Source: Micromonospora echinospora (GTDB lineage: Bacteria > Actinomycetota > Actinomycetes > Mycobacteriales > Micromonosporaceae). Taken from it: a DNA stretch of 64,000 nt. Made by a program: the position numbers and the translations under genes. The notes under the pieces were generated by a model. The model was given only the letters and a program-made list of their open reading frames with translations, was not told the origin of the DNA and did not search any database. Location: the NCBI RefSeq assembly GCF_014203425.1, contig NZ_JACHJC010000001.1, forward strand, positions 3,684,001 to 3,748,000, written 5' to 3'. Below are positions 50,064 through 59,721 of this stretch, in pieces. The first letter of the stretch is position 1; every line of letters starts with the position of its first letter.

Positions 50064-50840
50064 TCAGTGCCGCCAGACGATCGTGGCGTCGTCGGCGCCG
50101 ACGCCCTCGCGCGCCTCGGCCTCGCGGACCCGGCGGATGACGTCGGCGGGGCCGTCGGTCTCCAGCAGGCGCAGCAGCCCTGCCCAGTCGGAGAGCCCGA
50201 ACGTGTCCACGAGCCGGCTCGCGCCGTTGCTGAGCAGCGCCGCCACGGTCACGTCGTCCGCCGGGCTGCTGCCGGCGACCGCCTCGTCCACCACCCGCGG
50301 GTCGTCCTTCGCGACCCAGAACCCACCCGGGCTGTTCCGCCTTGCCCGCAGCTCCATGAACAGCCGCCGGTACTCGTCGCTGTCCTCGGGCACGTCCTTC
50401 AGCCGCTCCTCGAAGGACCGGGCGATCACCACCTCGCGCGGATCGTGGGCGACGACGGGCTCACCCGCCGCCCGGCCGACGACCGCCACCGCGTCGCCGA
50501 GGACCAGGTGCTCGACGGTCCCGCCGGAGAACCGGAGCATCGCCACGGCCGCGAACGGGCTGATCGGATGGGTGACGTCGCATGTGTCGCGGTGCGCGTC
50601 GGTGACCCACTCGATGCCCTCGGCCAGCACGTCGCGCAGGCTGCGCTCCTGGTCCAGCGCGCCGAGGAGGGCACCACCGAGCCGGGTCGCGTACCAGGCG
50701 ACGCCGTGGCGGCAGACCTTCTCCACGCCGGAGATGCCGCCGGCGCCGTCGACCAGGACCATGCCGCACGGCACGGCGCCGGCGAAGTCCTCGTTGCTGC
50801 GCCCCGGATGTCCCGCGTCGGTGGCCATCGTTACCCGCAT
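50064..50840 (-). CDS. PP2C-like phosphatase-fold protein
   Basis: The 258-residue protein shows PP2C metal motifs: GRSNEDF near residues 13-19, VLVDGAGG near 28-35, and GADDATIV at the end, with an intermediate ADDVTVAAL. It may be a serine/threonine phosphatase or a degenerate relative acting alone, since no kinase is adjacent. ATG 50840 is six bases after CATGAT (50847-50852, minus strand). Confidence 0.75.
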   Translation of the reverse strand: MRVTMATDAGHPGRSNEDFAGAVPCGMVLVDGAGGISGVEKVCRHGVAWYATRLGGALLGALDQERSLRDVLAEGIEWVTDAHRDTCDVTHPISPFAAVAMLRFSGGTVEHLVLGDAVAVVGRAAGEPVVAHDPREVVIARSFEERLKDVPEDSDEYRRLFMELRARRNSPGGFWVAKDDPRVVDEAVAGSSPADDVTVAALLSNGASRLVDTFGLSDWAGLLRLLETDGPADVIRRVREAEAREGVGADDATIVWRH

Positions 50841-50952
50841 CGGCCCATCATGCCGTCATCGACAGGTACGCGACGCCCCTCACGACTTGATCTGAAGCGT
50901 GGTTGAGGTCCTAGCGTCGTGCTCACCCGACCACTGCCGGAGGTAGATCACC

Positions 50953-51417
50953 ATGACGACGCCGCACCTGTCCGACGCCGAACTCGCGGGCCAGCCGGCC
51001 GCCTACTGGACGGGCGTCGCGTACGAGTCGCTGATCGCCTTCACCCGGGCCCAGCAGGCCGTGCACGGCTTCACCCAGCCACAGTTCTGGCTCCTGCGCA
51101 ACCTGTCCACGAACGACCTTCTACCAGGCGGTGGCGGGCTGACCGTCCCCGAGCTGCGGCAGGCGATGCGCTCCTACCTGCGCGCCGAGGACGATCTGGA
51201 CTCCGAGGCGGAGGTGTTGCTGGAGCGCGGCTGGCTGACCCGCGACGCGGACGGCAGGCTGCGGATCACCGAGGCGGGGGAGGACGCCCGGCTCCGCCTC
51301 AAGCAGCACGCGCCGGGGATCCGGGCCCGCATCCACGAGGGCGTGGACGACGCCGACTACGTCACCACCCTCAAGGTGCTCCGGCAGATGATCCGGAACA
51401 CCGGCGGCACCGTGTAG
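50953..51417 (+). CDS. MarR-like transcriptional regulator
   Basis: The 154-residue protein has a winged-helix layout similar to MarR: FTQPQFWLLRNLS, a LTVPELRQAM recognition region, LLERGWLTRDADGRLRIT wing and a long C-terminal helix. ATG 50953 follows GGAGG. Neighbouring target genes are not obvious. Confidence 0.75.
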   Translation: MTTPHLSDAELAGQPAAYWTGVAYESLIAFTRAQQAVHGFTQPQFWLLRNLSTNDLLPGGGGLTVPELRQAMRSYLRAEDDLDSEAEVLLERGWLTRDADGRLRITEAGEDARLRLKQHAPGIRARIHEGVDDADYVTTLKVLRQMIRNTGGTV

Positions 51418-51431
51418 CGCACGGACCCGCC

Positions 51432-51656
51432 TCAGGACGCCCGAAGCCGCCGGATCGCCAGGCGGGCTCCCTGATGGAGCAGCACGCCGGCGCCGCAGTT
51501 CGCGACGGCGAGCACGGCCGCGCCGAGCAGCCCGACGTCGGCGTCCATCACATCGGTCGCGACCAGTAGGACCGGCCAGCCCAGCGCGGCGGCGACGAGC
51601 GACGACCGCCACCAGCGCCCGAGGAGAACCCCGAACAGGATCAGCACCGGGATCAT
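51432..51656 (-). CDS. small membrane protein (74 aa)
   Basis: The 74-residue protein is nearly all hydrophobic with two predicted membrane helices (IPVLILFGVLLG and LGAAVLAVANCGAGVLL) and a basic C-terminus. I do not recognise a family. It converges with the MarR-like gene. Confidence 0.6.
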   Translation of the reverse strand: MIPVLILFGVLLGRWWRSSLVAAALGWPVLLVATDVMDADVGLLGAAVLAVANCGAGVLLHQGARLAIRRLRAS

Positions 51657-51771
51657 CGCGGGCGACCTCCTGCCGTCGGCTCGTTCGAGCGTACGCCCAG
51701 GTCGCCCCCGCCGGTCGTCGTGGCTGCCGGAATCGGCCGTACGGGCGCGGCCGGGCCGCCAGGATGAGGTG

Positions 51772-52647
51772 ATGCGCGCCAGTCAGAAGATCCGCCACCG
51801 GCACGCCGACGTCGACGGGCTGGAGGTGTTCCTCCGCGAGGCCGGACGCCCCGGCGACCCGGCGGTGCTGCTGCTGCACGGATTCCCCAGCTCGTCGCAC
51901 ACGTTCCGCGAGGTCATGCCCGCGCTCGCCGAGGTCGCGTACGTGCTCGCGCCCGACCTGCCCGGCTTCGGCATGTCGTCGTCGCCCACTGTGGCCCGGT
52001 ACGACTACACGTTCGAGAACCTGTCGTGGACCGTCGAGCGCCTGCTCGGCATGCTCGGCGTCGAACGCTTCTTCGTCTACCTGCACGACTTCGGCGCGCC
52101 GGTCGGGTATCACCTGGCCCTGCGGGCTCCGGAACGGATCCGCGGCCTGATCGTGCAGAACGGCAACGCGCACGCCGACGGGCTCGGCGCGCAGTGGGAC
52201 ACCGCGCGGGCGTACTGGGCCGACCCGGGCGAGGCCACCCGCGCCGCGCTGCCGGACTGGCTGACCTTCGCCGGCACCCGGGACCAGTACCTCGCCGGGC
52301 TGCCCGAACACGTACGGCCGTTGCAGGCGCCCGAGGCGTGGCACCTGGACTGGGAGCGGATGACCCGGCCCGGCAACGTCGAGGCGCAGTTCGCGCTCTT
52401 CACCGACTACGCGAACCATGTCGCCCGGTTCGGGGAGATCGCCGAGTACCACAGCGCCCACCAGCCGCCGGCGCTCGTGCTGTGGGGCCGGCACGACGCG
52501 TACTTCGACGTGGAGGAGGTGCTCGCCTACCACCGGGTGCTGAACCGGATGGACGCACACATCCTCGACGGCGGCCACCTGCTGCTGGAGACGCACGCGG
52601 CCGAGTGCGCCGCGCTCATGCACGCGTTCGTCCGGGACCACTCGTGA
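51772..52647 (+). CDS. haloalkane dehalogenase/epoxide hydrolase-type alpha/beta hydrolase
   Basis: The 291-residue protein has LLLHGFPSSSHTF (oxyanion HG) and LHDFGAPVGYHLAL with nucleophile Asp106, the signature of dehalogenases and epoxide hydrolases rather than esterases. WGRHDAYFD supplies the acid and DGGHLLLETH the His. ATG 51772 is preferred because AGGA lies seven bases upstream. The substrate is unknown. Confidence 0.87.
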   Translation: MRASQKIRHRHADVDGLEVFLREAGRPGDPAVLLLHGFPSSSHTFREVMPALAEVAYVLAPDLPGFGMSSSPTVARYDYTFENLSWTVERLLGMLGVERFFVYLHDFGAPVGYHLALRAPERIRGLIVQNGNAHADGLGAQWDTARAYWADPGEATRAALPDWLTFAGTRDQYLAGLPEHVRPLQAPEAWHLDWERMTRPGNVEAQFALFTDYANHVARFGEIAEYHSAHQPPALVLWGRHDAYFDVEEVLAYHRVLNRMDAHILDGGHLLLETHAAECAALMHAFVRDHS

Positions 52648-52653
52648 GCCGGG

Positions 52654-53259
52654 TCACGGCGTGGCCGGCGGCTTCGCCTTCTGCGGGTAGAACGTCTCGT
52701 GGCGGGCCAGCATGGCGACGAACTCGCCGATCTTGCGCGTGCGGGTCTCCGCGCGTTTGACCGCGTTGAGCCGGTGGATGAGCGCGAACCTGTTGGCGCT
52801 GGTGAGGACGTCGAGCATGGCCTGGGCGGCGGGCTCGGCGGCGACGGCGGCGAGCAGGTCGGCCGGCACCTCGGCCTCCGACGGTGGCGCGTAGGCCGCC
52901 GCCCACCGGCCGTCCGCCTTCGCGGCCTCCACCGCGGCCCGGCCCGCCGGTGTCATCCGCCCCTGCTCCTCCAGCCGGGCCACGTTGGCGACGTTGCGTT
53001 GAGACCAGGCACTGCGTGCCCGTCGCGGGGTGAGCCGGATCCAGGAGCTCTCGTGGTCGCGCTTGCGGGCCTGCCCGTCGATCCAGCCGAAGCACAACGC
53101 CTCGTCGACCGCCTGCTGCCAGGTCAGCGTGGTGAGCGTGCCGCCCTTGCGGGTCAGGGCGAGCCAGACGCCGGGCGACGTGTCGTGGTGGGCGGACAGC
53201 CACACGCGCAGCGCGTCCGCGTCGGCCACGATCAGGTCGTCCAGCTCGGCGGTTCCCAT
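52654..53259 (-). CDS. YdeI/OmpD-associated family protein
   Basis: The 201-residue protein matches the YdeI family (bacteriocin-protection/OmpD-associated): WLSAHHDTSPGVWLAL, DEALCFGWIDGQARKRD, WIRLTPRRARSAWSQRN, and a C-terminal helical segment ending ARHETFYPQK. The biochemical role is unknown. ATG 53259 is the family start. Confidence 0.88.
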   Translation of the reverse strand: MGTAELDDLIVADADALRVWLSAHHDTSPGVWLALTRKGGTLTTLTWQQAVDEALCFGWIDGQARKRDHESSWIRLTPRRARSAWSQRNVANVARLEEQGRMTPAGRAAVEAAKADGRWAAAYAPPSEAEVPADLLAAVAAEPAAQAMLDVLTSANRFALIHRLNAVKRAETRTRKIGEFVAMLARHETFYPQKAKPPATP

Positions 53260-53269
53260 GACCGGCAGA

Positions 53270-53659
53270 CTATGCCGGGGGTACGACATCGGCGCCCGCC
53301 CGCCGCTCGTGCGACTTCCGGGCCGCCAGCAGCTCGTCCAGGTGCTCCTCGCTCCACGACCGGGCGGCCGCGACCAGCGTCAGCAGGCTGCGGCCCAGCG
53401 GCGTCAGCGCGTACTCCACGCGCGGCGGGTTCTCGTCGTAGGCGGTACGCGTGACCAGCCCGTCGCGTTCCATCGCCCGCAACGTCTCGGCCAGCACCTT
53501 CGGCGTGATCGTGCGCAGCGGCGCGCGCAGCTCGGTGAACCGGCGCGGCCCGTGCTCCAGGCACAGCACCACCATCGCGGTCCACTTGTCGCCGATCCGC
53601 AGCGGCATCACCCGCGACGGACACGCGGGATGGAACATGTCCGGATCGAGCGGCGTCAC
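53270..53659 (-). CDS. HxlR-family transcriptional regulator
   Basis: The 129-residue winged-helix protein has a Cys near the N-terminus (HPACPSR), LRIGDKWTAMVVLCLEHGPRRF and ITPKVLAETLRAMERDGLV, typical of HxlR/YodB regulators that can sense thiol-reactive compounds. It is divergent from an NmrA-like oxidoreductase gene, and a dyad lies between them. Confidence 0.9.
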   Translation of the reverse strand: MTPLDPDMFHPACPSRVMPLRIGDKWTAMVVLCLEHGPRRFTELRAPLRTITPKVLAETLRAMERDGLVTRTAYDENPPRVEYALTPLGRSLLTLVAAARSWSEEHLDELLAARKSHERRAGADVVPPA

Positions 53660-53674
53660 CGCCCGAGCGTAACG

Positions 53675-53696
53675 CCGGTACCGTTGCGGTAACCGG
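53675..53696. promoter_or_regulatory. HxlR operator candidate
   Basis: CCGGTACCG (53675-53683) and CGGTAACCGG (53687-53696) form an imperfect dyad around TTG in the 61-base HxlR/oxidoreductase spacer. TAGCGT (53709-53714) lies six bases before ATG 53721. Confidence 0.55.
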
Positions 53697-53720
53697 CACC
53701 CGGCGCTCTAGCGTCGCGCC

Positions 53721-54386
53721 ATGACCAGCATCGCCGTCTTCGGCGCGGGCGGCCGGGCCGGCCGCGCGATCACCGCCGAGGCCCACCGCCGTGGCCACCG
53801 CGTCACCGCCGTCGTCCGCGATCCGGCCCGCCATCGCGACCTCACCTCCGCGGTACGCGGCGATGTCACCGACCCGGAGACGGTCACCTCGATCGGGTAC
53901 GGGCACGACGCCGTCGTCCACGCGGTCAGCCCGGCGTCCGGGCCGGACGCGCTCGCCGCCATCGGCCTCGATCCGGAGTTCTTCGTCCGGGCGGCCGACG
54001 CGCTGCTGCACGGACTGACCCGCGCAGGCGTGCCCCGGCTCGTGGCGATCGGCCTGTTCGCCACGCTCACCGACGCGCACGGCCGGCCCCTCCACGACGA
54101 CCCGGCCGTCCTGTCCGCCGAGCTGCGGCATTTCGCGCTCAGCCACGCCGCCGGCCTGGACCGGCTCCGCGCGGCGGACACCACAGTCGACTGGCTCGTG
54201 CTCACCCCGCCCGCAGCGCTGAACGTGGACGGTCCCCGCACCGGCCGGTACCGCCTCGGCGGCGAGCGCGCCCCGGCGTCGGCGCACCTGTCGTACGCCG
54301 ATCTGGCGGTCGCGGTGGTCGACGAGATCGAGTCGCCGCGCCACCACCGCACCCGGGTCTCGGTCTTCGCCGACGCCCCGGGCTAG
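53721..54386 (+). CDS. NAD(P)-binding NmrA-like oxidoreductase
   Basis: The 221-residue protein begins with the dinucleotide-binding motif IAVFGAGGRAGRAI and belongs to the atypical short-chain dehydrogenase/NmrA group. It has no YxxxK pair visible. It is divergent from HxlR, a common arrangement for quinone or aldehyde reductases. It is probably leaderless. Its stop overlaps the HAD gene stop on the other strand. Confidence 0.85.
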   Translation: MTSIAVFGAGGRAGRAITAEAHRRGHRVTAVVRDPARHRDLTSAVRGDVTDPETVTSIGYGHDAVVHAVSPASGPDALAAIGLDPEFFVRAADALLHGLTRAGVPRLVAIGLFATLTDAHGRPLHDDPAVLSAELRHFALSHAAGLDRLRAADTTVDWLVLTPPAALNVDGPRTGRYRLGGERAPASAHLSYADLAVAVVDEIESPRHHRTRVSVFADAPG

Positions 54387-55039
54387 CCGCCCGCCGCGTT
54401 GTGCCGCTGCACCAGGCCCGGCAGCTCGTCCAGGGAGCCGATGCGGAACAGGCACCGGTCGGCCACGTCCGGCATGTCGATGATGTGGCCCCACGGTCCG
54501 CGCCGGATCAGGCACGCCGACATGCCGGCGGCCATCGCCGGGGCGGCGTCGTTGTCCGGCCGGTCACCGACGTACAGGATGGTGGACACGTCGCCGCCGC
54601 TCTCCTGGACGACCCGGGCGAAGAACTCCGGCGCCGGTTTCGCCACGCCCCAGGCCGCCGACGTGCCGATCACGTCCACCGACAGGTCCAGCGCCCGCAG
54701 CGTCGCCTCGGCGTGCTCCGGCTGGTTGCCGGCCAGACCGACGCGCAGACCCTGGTCCTTCAGGGCGGTCAGGCACGCTCGCGCGTCCGGGTAGAGGTCC
54801 TGCTCGCCGAACGACTCCGGGTCACCGGCCGCGACCCGGCGGGCCAGTTCGGCGGTGAGGTCGAAGTCCGGCCGGAACGCCCGGAACACCTCCTCGTAGT
54901 CCAGGCCCCGGGCGATCACCGCGCCGAAGACCGCGGAGAACGTGTGCCGGGGTACGCCCAGCCAGTCCGCCCAGGTCGCGAACTCGCGGGTCTCGTCGAG
55001 GATCGTTCCGCCCACGTCGAAGAAGACCGCCTGGATCAT
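54383..55039 (-). CDS. HAD-superfamily hydrolase
   Basis: The 218-residue protein has HAD motif I FFDVGGTILDE (nucleophile Asp; the usual second Asp is Gly), motif III Lys in GVAKPAPEFF and motif IV YVGDRPDND. The missing second Asp suggests limited phosphatase activity, as in several uncharacterised HAD proteins. ATG 55039 lies six bases after TACGAT (55046-55051, minus strand). Confidence 0.87.
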   Translation of the reverse strand: MIQAVFFDVGGTILDETREFATWADWLGVPRHTFSAVFGAVIARGLDYEEVFRAFRPDFDLTAELARRVAAGDPESFGEQDLYPDARACLTALKDQGLRVGLAGNQPEHAEATLRALDLSVDVIGTSAAWGVAKPAPEFFARVVQESGGDVSTILYVGDRPDNDAAPAMAAGMSACLIRRGPWGHIIDMPDVADRCLFRIGSLDELPGLVQRHNAAGG

Positions 55040-55101
55040 CAGCGGATCGTACTGTCGTTGATCCGTCTGTGGGGGGCGACCGGGTGGCGCAGACTGCCCG
55101 C

Positions 55102-55683
55102 ATGAATTCCGCCTTCCTTCCCGAACCACCGCAGAGCCCGGCGGCGAAAGCCGCGTACGAGGACGACCTCTCCTCCGACGGCTACGTCAACAACCTCACC
55201 CGCGTCTGGTGCTGGCGTCCCGACGTGCTGATGTCGTTCCAGAACACGCGCACCGAGCTGCTGTCGGAGTCCACGTTGTCCGCGCGGGAGGTGGCGGTGC
55301 TGGTCGCCGCCACCGCCGCGGCCCGGGGGGACTCGTACTGCGCGCTGGCCTGGGGCGCGCGGCTGGCCGGGATGAGCGACGAGACAACCGCCGCCGGGGT
55401 GCTGCGTGGCGCCGAGGCGGACCTGTCCGAGCGGGAGACGGCGCTGGCCGACTGGTCCCGCCGGGTCGTGACGGACCCGAACGCCACCACCGAGGCCGAC
55501 ACGCAACGCCTGCGCGACGCCGGCCTGAACGATCGCGAGATCTTCGAGGCCACCACGCTGATCGCGTTCCGGCTGGCCTTCTCCACTGTGAACGACGCGC
55601 TCGGCGCGCGCCCGGACGCGCAACTGGCGGAGAAGGCCCCGAAGCTGGTCCGGGAGGCGGTGACTTTCGGCCGCCCGGCCTGA
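55102..55683 (+). CDS. carboxymuconolactone decarboxylase/AhpD-like protein
   Basis: The 193-residue protein is an all-helical AhpD-like/CMD protein with STLSAREVAVLVAATAAARG and SYCALAWGARLAG. The CxxC pair of AhpD is reduced to one Cys, so peroxidase activity is doubtful. CAGACT six bases before ATG 55102 suggests a leaderless start. Confidence 0.82.
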   Translation: MNSAFLPEPPQSPAAKAAYEDDLSSDGYVNNLTRVWCWRPDVLMSFQNTRTELLSESTLSAREVAVLVAATAAARGDSYCALAWGARLAGMSDETTAAGVLRGAEADLSERETALADWSRRVVTDPNATTEADTQRLRDAGLNDREIFEATTLIAFRLAFSTVNDALGARPDAQLAEKAPKLVREAVTFGRPA

Positions 55684-55767
55684 GCGAGCGGGCCCCGACC
55701 CCGGGCCGCGCCTCGACCGGGCGGCCACGGGGCAGCGGTCCGGCACGCGAGCGGAGATCATCATCTG

Positions 55768-56742
55768 GTGACCGACACCGCCGCGTACACGTTGGCCGTT
55801 CCGCCGTTGTTCGCCGCCCTGGCTCCGGCACGCGACGTCCTGATCGCCGGCGCCGGTGGCGGCTTCGACGTCTACGCCGGCCTGCCGCTGGCGCTGGCGC
55901 TGTGGCAGGCCGGCAAGCGGGTGCACCTGGCCTGCCTCTCCTTCTCGGAGCTGGAACTGCTCGACCGGCAGGTGTGGGTGCACGAGCACGTCGCGGCGAT
56001 CCGGCCGGACACCCTCAGCCCGGACTGGTACTTCCCGGAGGGGCACCTGGCCCGCTGGCTGGCGGGCCGGGACCTGCCGTCGACCGTGTACGCCTTCCCG
56101 CCGCTGGGCGTGCAGCCGCTGCGCGAGGCGTACCGGCACCTGGTCGACCGGCTCGACGTCGACGCGATAGTGCTCGTCGACGGCGGCACCGACATCCTGT
56201 TGCGCGGCGACGAGAGCGGCCTGGGCACCCCGGTGGAGGACATCACCAGCCTGGCCGCCGTGGCCGGGCTGGACGTGCCGGTCCGGTTGGTGAGCAGCCT
56301 CGGTTTCGGCATCGACGCGCACGACGGCGTCAACCACGTCGAGGTGCTGGAGAACCTGGCCGCGCTCGACCGGGAGGGCGGCTACCTCGGCGCGCTGTCC
56401 ATTCCGGGCTCCAGCCGTGAGGCGATGCTCTACCGTGAGGCGGTCGCGCAGGCCCAGGTCGCCACCCCGCACCGGCCGAGCATCGTCCAGGGGCAGATCG
56501 CCGCCGCCACCGGCGGCGCGTGCGGAGACGTACGGTTCAGCCGGCGCACCGGCCACGGCGACCTGTTCGTCAACCCCCTCATGGCGATCTACTTCTCCGT
56601 GGACCTGCCCCGGCTCGCCGCCCGCTGCCTCTACCTCGACCGGATCGAGAACACGATCGGGCGGCGTCAGGTCATCACCCGCATCGAGGCGTTCCGCGAC
56701 GAGCTGCGGGCCACCCGGGTCCCCCGGGCGTATCCGCACTGA
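55768..56742 (+). CDS. DUF1152-family protein
   Basis: The 324-residue protein matches DUF1152: VLIAGAGGGFDVYAGLPLAL at the N-terminus, VLVDGGTDILLRGDESGLGT mid-protein and FVNPLMAIYFSVDL later. The Rossmann-like Gly-rich start suggests nucleotide binding. No reaction is known. Confidence 0.85.
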   Translation: MTDTAAYTLAVPPLFAALAPARDVLIAGAGGGFDVYAGLPLALALWQAGKRVHLACLSFSELELLDRQVWVHEHVAAIRPDTLSPDWYFPEGHLARWLAGRDLPSTVYAFPPLGVQPLREAYRHLVDRLDVDAIVLVDGGTDILLRGDESGLGTPVEDITSLAAVAGLDVPVRLVSSLGFGIDAHDGVNHVEVLENLAALDREGGYLGALSIPGSSREAMLYREAVAQAQVATPHRPSIVQGQIAAATGGACGDVRFSRRTGHGDLFVNPLMAIYFSVDLPRLAARCLYLDRIENTIGRRQVITRIEAFRDELRATRVPRAYPH

Positions 56743-56781
56743 CGGCCACGGCATGTCGTACCCGTGTGGGAGGGTCCGGGC

Positions 56782-57426
56782 ATGACGACGTTCGTGCTCA
56801 TCCACGGTGGCGGGGGCAGCACGTGGGACTGGCATCTGCTGGTTCCCGAGCTGGCCGCGCGGGGTCACGACGCGGTGGTGCCGGAGCTGCCGATCGGGGA
56901 CCGGTCGGCGGGGTTCACCGACTTCCGCCAGGCGGTGATCGACGCTGTCGGCGATCGCGACGACCTCGTGGTGGTCGGGCACTCGTACGGCGCGTTCACC
57001 GCGCCGCTGGTCGCCGACCGGCTGCCGGTGCGGCTGCTGGTCCTGCTCACCCCGATGATCCCGCGGCCCGGTGAGAAGCCGGGGGACTGGTGGGGCAACA
57101 CCGGCTACCGCGAGCCGGAGGGGCTCAGCGAGGAGCAGCAGTTCTACAACGGCGTGCCGGCCGAGATCGTCGCCGAGGCGCCGTCGCACGGCCGGGAGCA
57201 GGTCAGCGCGGAGTGGGACGAGCCGTGGCCGCCGGCCGCCTGGCCGGACGTGCCGACGGCGGTGCTGATCGGCCGCGACGACCGGTTCTTCCCCGCCGAC
57301 TTCCAACGCCGGGTGGCCGCCGACCGGCTCGGCGTGGTGCCGGACGAGATCGACGGTGGCCACGCGGTGGCGCTCAGCCGTCCGGGTCCGCTCGCCGACC
57401 GGCTGACCGCCTATCTGTCGGCCTGA
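56782..57426 (+). CDS. alpha/beta hydrolase (salicylate-esterase-like)
   Basis: The 214-residue protein has FVLIHGGGGSTWDW, VVVGHSYGAFTAPLVA with nucleophile Ser, IGRDDRFFP with Asp and IDGGHAVALS with His, similar to plant-type methylesterases and bacterial EstC-like proteins. ATG 56782 follows GGGAGG. Confidence 0.87.
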   Translation: MTTFVLIHGGGGSTWDWHLLVPELAARGHDAVVPELPIGDRSAGFTDFRQAVIDAVGDRDDLVVVGHSYGAFTAPLVADRLPVRLLVLLTPMIPRPGEKPGDWWGNTGYREPEGLSEEQQFYNGVPAEIVAEAPSHGREQVSAEWDEPWPPAAWPDVPTAVLIGRDDRFFPADFQRRVAADRLGVVPDEIDGGHAVALSRPGPLADRLTAYLSA

Positions 57427-57443
57427 CCCTCCGGCCGCCGGGC

Positions 57444-58711
57444 TCAGGAGACCGCAGCGGCCGGGCGCGCGGGCTCCGGGTCGCGGGTGCGCCGACGCGT
57501 CGGCAGCAGCAGCGGCGTGGCGAGCAGCAGCACCCCGGACGCGGTGATCGCGGCGAGCGGGCCGACGACGGTGGCGAGGACGCCCCACAGGGTCATCAAC
57601 GCGGCCTGGGTGAGCCGGCCGGTGACGCTCCACGCGGTCAGGACCTGTGCGGTGTGCGCCTGCGGGGTCCGACGCAGGCGCTCAGTCGCGTAGATCGGGT
57701 TGAACACGCCCATACACGTGATGAGCACCGACTCGACGGCGATCACGGTCAGCAGTCCGGTGGTCCCCGGGTGGGTGAACGCGAGACCGAGCGGAACGAT
57801 CGACCGCAGCCAGCCGGACACCGTCGTCACCCGCTGCTGCCCGTACCGCCGCACGAGGCGCGGGCTCAGTCGTGCGCCGAGCACGCCGCCGAGCGCGGAG
57901 ACGCCGAAGACCAGCCCGTACTGCCAGGCCGCCACCGGTACTCACCCAGCAGGAGCACCGCCAGCAATGGCGCGGTCGCCATGATCAGGCCGCCGACCAG
58001 CACCGAGTTGAGGAACAGCCGCCACAGCACCGGGTCGCGGCGCACGAACAGCCAGCCCACGCCCAGGTCAGCGGCACGCGAGCTGCCCGCCGGGACGCGG
58101 GGCGCCGCCGTGTCGCCGACTCGGATCCGCCGTACCGCGAGCGCCGACAGCAGGTGGCTCACGGCGTCGGCGGTGATGGTGACGACTGGGCCGAGCAGCC
58201 CGACGAGCGCGCCCCCGAGCGGCGGCCCGGCCGCCGTCGCGGCCCAGCTCGTCGCCTCGAACCGCCCGTTCGCCGCCAGCAGCCGATCACCGCGGACCAG
58301 GCTCTTCAGGTACGCCCCGGACGCGGCGGTGAACGTGATGCCGGCCGTCCCGCAGACCACCGCGACGACGAGCAACTGGCCGTAGGACAACACCCCGAGC
58401 GCGTACGCGGCCGCCACGCTCGCCAGCGCCGCGAACCGGACCAGATCCGTCGCGACCATCACCGGCAGCTTGGGCCGGTACGCCACCCACGGGCCCAGCG
58501 GGACCGCCAGCACCGCCGCCACGGCGAGCCCGGCCGCCTCCAGGAGCGACACCGCGAACGCCGACGAATCAAGCACCCGCACCGCGATCAGCGGAAACGC
58601 GCCGAACGCCAGCCAGGTGCCGTACGTGCTCACCGCGTAGGCCGACCACAGCCACCCGAAATCCGATCCCCGTCTCCGCACGCCCGCCCCCGTCACCGAT
58701 GCCCCGCGCAT
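57444..58711 (-). pseudogene. MFS transporter disrupted by a one-base frameshift
   Basis: The N-terminal 280 residues (from ATG 58711 to LLAVLLLGEYRW) and the C-terminal 160 residues (AAWQYGLVFGVSALGG to the stop at 57444) together make one 12-helix MFS protein of about 420 residues, but they are in different frames that meet at about 57932. Restoring one base after the TGG codon rejoins them. This may be a true mutation or a homopolymer (GGG to GG) sequencing error. The divergent LysR gene would be its regulator. Confidence 0.8.
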
Positions 58712-58794
58712 CAGACCGGCCGCGCGGGTGCCGCAGCAAACAACCGCCGCCCGGCGCGCCACAACCATCGGCTGGAGCCGCCTACTGTGGGCCG

Positions 58795-59721
58795 GTGGAC
58801 AGCGAGGCGGTGCGGTCGTTCGTGCGGGCGGCCGAACTCGGGCAGTTCCGGCACGCCGCCGACGAGCTGGGCGTCACCCAGCAGGCCGTGTCGAAGCGGA
58901 TCGCCGCGCTGGAGCGCGAGCTGGGAGTGCGGCTGTTCACCCGTACACCCCGGGGCGTCGAGCTGACAGGCGACGGCCGGGCATTCCTCCCGCACGCCCG
59001 GGGCGTCGTCGCGGGCGCGGACCGCGCGGTCGCCGCGGTCCGGCCCGGCGCGCGGGCGCCGCGCGTCGACGTGCTCGGCCTGCGCAGCGCGCAGGCCGTC
59101 CTGCTGCACGACTACTGGCGCTCCCACCCGGGCGTCGACCTCGACGTGGTGACGCTGCGGGTCGACGATCCCCGGCAGGTCGCCGCCGCGGTCCGGGCCG
59201 GCGACGTGGACGCCGCGTTCCGCACCGTCACCGACCCGGCCGCGCTGCCGCCCGAGGTACGGATGGTCCGCGCCTTCGACTCGCCGCTGCAACTGCTCGC
59301 CGGGCCCCGGCATCCGCTCGCGTCCGCGCGCACGCTCACGCCGTCCCAGCTGCGCGGACACCGGCTCCGGGTGCCGGGCATCGTGCCGGGCAGCGAGTGG
59401 GGCGAGTTCTACGAGCAGCTCGCCGACGCCTTCGACCTGTGGGTGGACGCGACCGGGCCGAACTTCGGCACCGAGGTGCTCCTCGACACGCTCGCGGACT
59501 CGGCGGACGTGGCGACGCTCGTCGGCGCCCGGGACCGCTACCTCTGGCCCGCCGACCACGACCTGCGCCGCATCCCGATCACGGGTCCGGCGCTCGCGTA
59601 CCCGATCAACCTCATGCTGCCCCGGACCGGCCCGCACCCGGGGCTGCGGCCGGTGATCCGCCACTTCGCGGGCCTACCGCCGCTGACCGGGCCGGCCTGG
59701 CGGCCCTCGTGGGCCGCATGA
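58795..59721 (+). CDS. LysR-family transcriptional regulator
   Basis: The 308-residue protein has the LysR helix-turn-helix (FRHAADELGVTQQAVSKRI, LGVRLFTRTPRGVELT) and a periplasmic-binding-like effector domain. GTG 58795 lies six bases after TACTGT (58783-58788), fixing the start and implying a leaderless mRNA. It is divergent from the frameshifted MFS gene 83 bases away. Confidence 0.9.
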   Translation: MDSEAVRSFVRAAELGQFRHAADELGVTQQAVSKRIAALERELGVRLFTRTPRGVELTGDGRAFLPHARGVVAGADRAVAAVRPGARAPRVDVLGLRSAQAVLLHDYWRSHPGVDLDVVTLRVDDPRQVAAAVRAGDVDAAFRTVTDPAALPPEVRMVRAFDSPLQLLAGPRHPLASARTLTPSQLRGHRLRVPGIVPGSEWGEFYEQLADAFDLWVDATGPNFGTEVLLDTLADSADVATLVGARDRYLWPADHDLRRIPITGPALAYPINLMLPRTGPHPGLRPVIRHFAGLPPLTGPAWRPSWAA

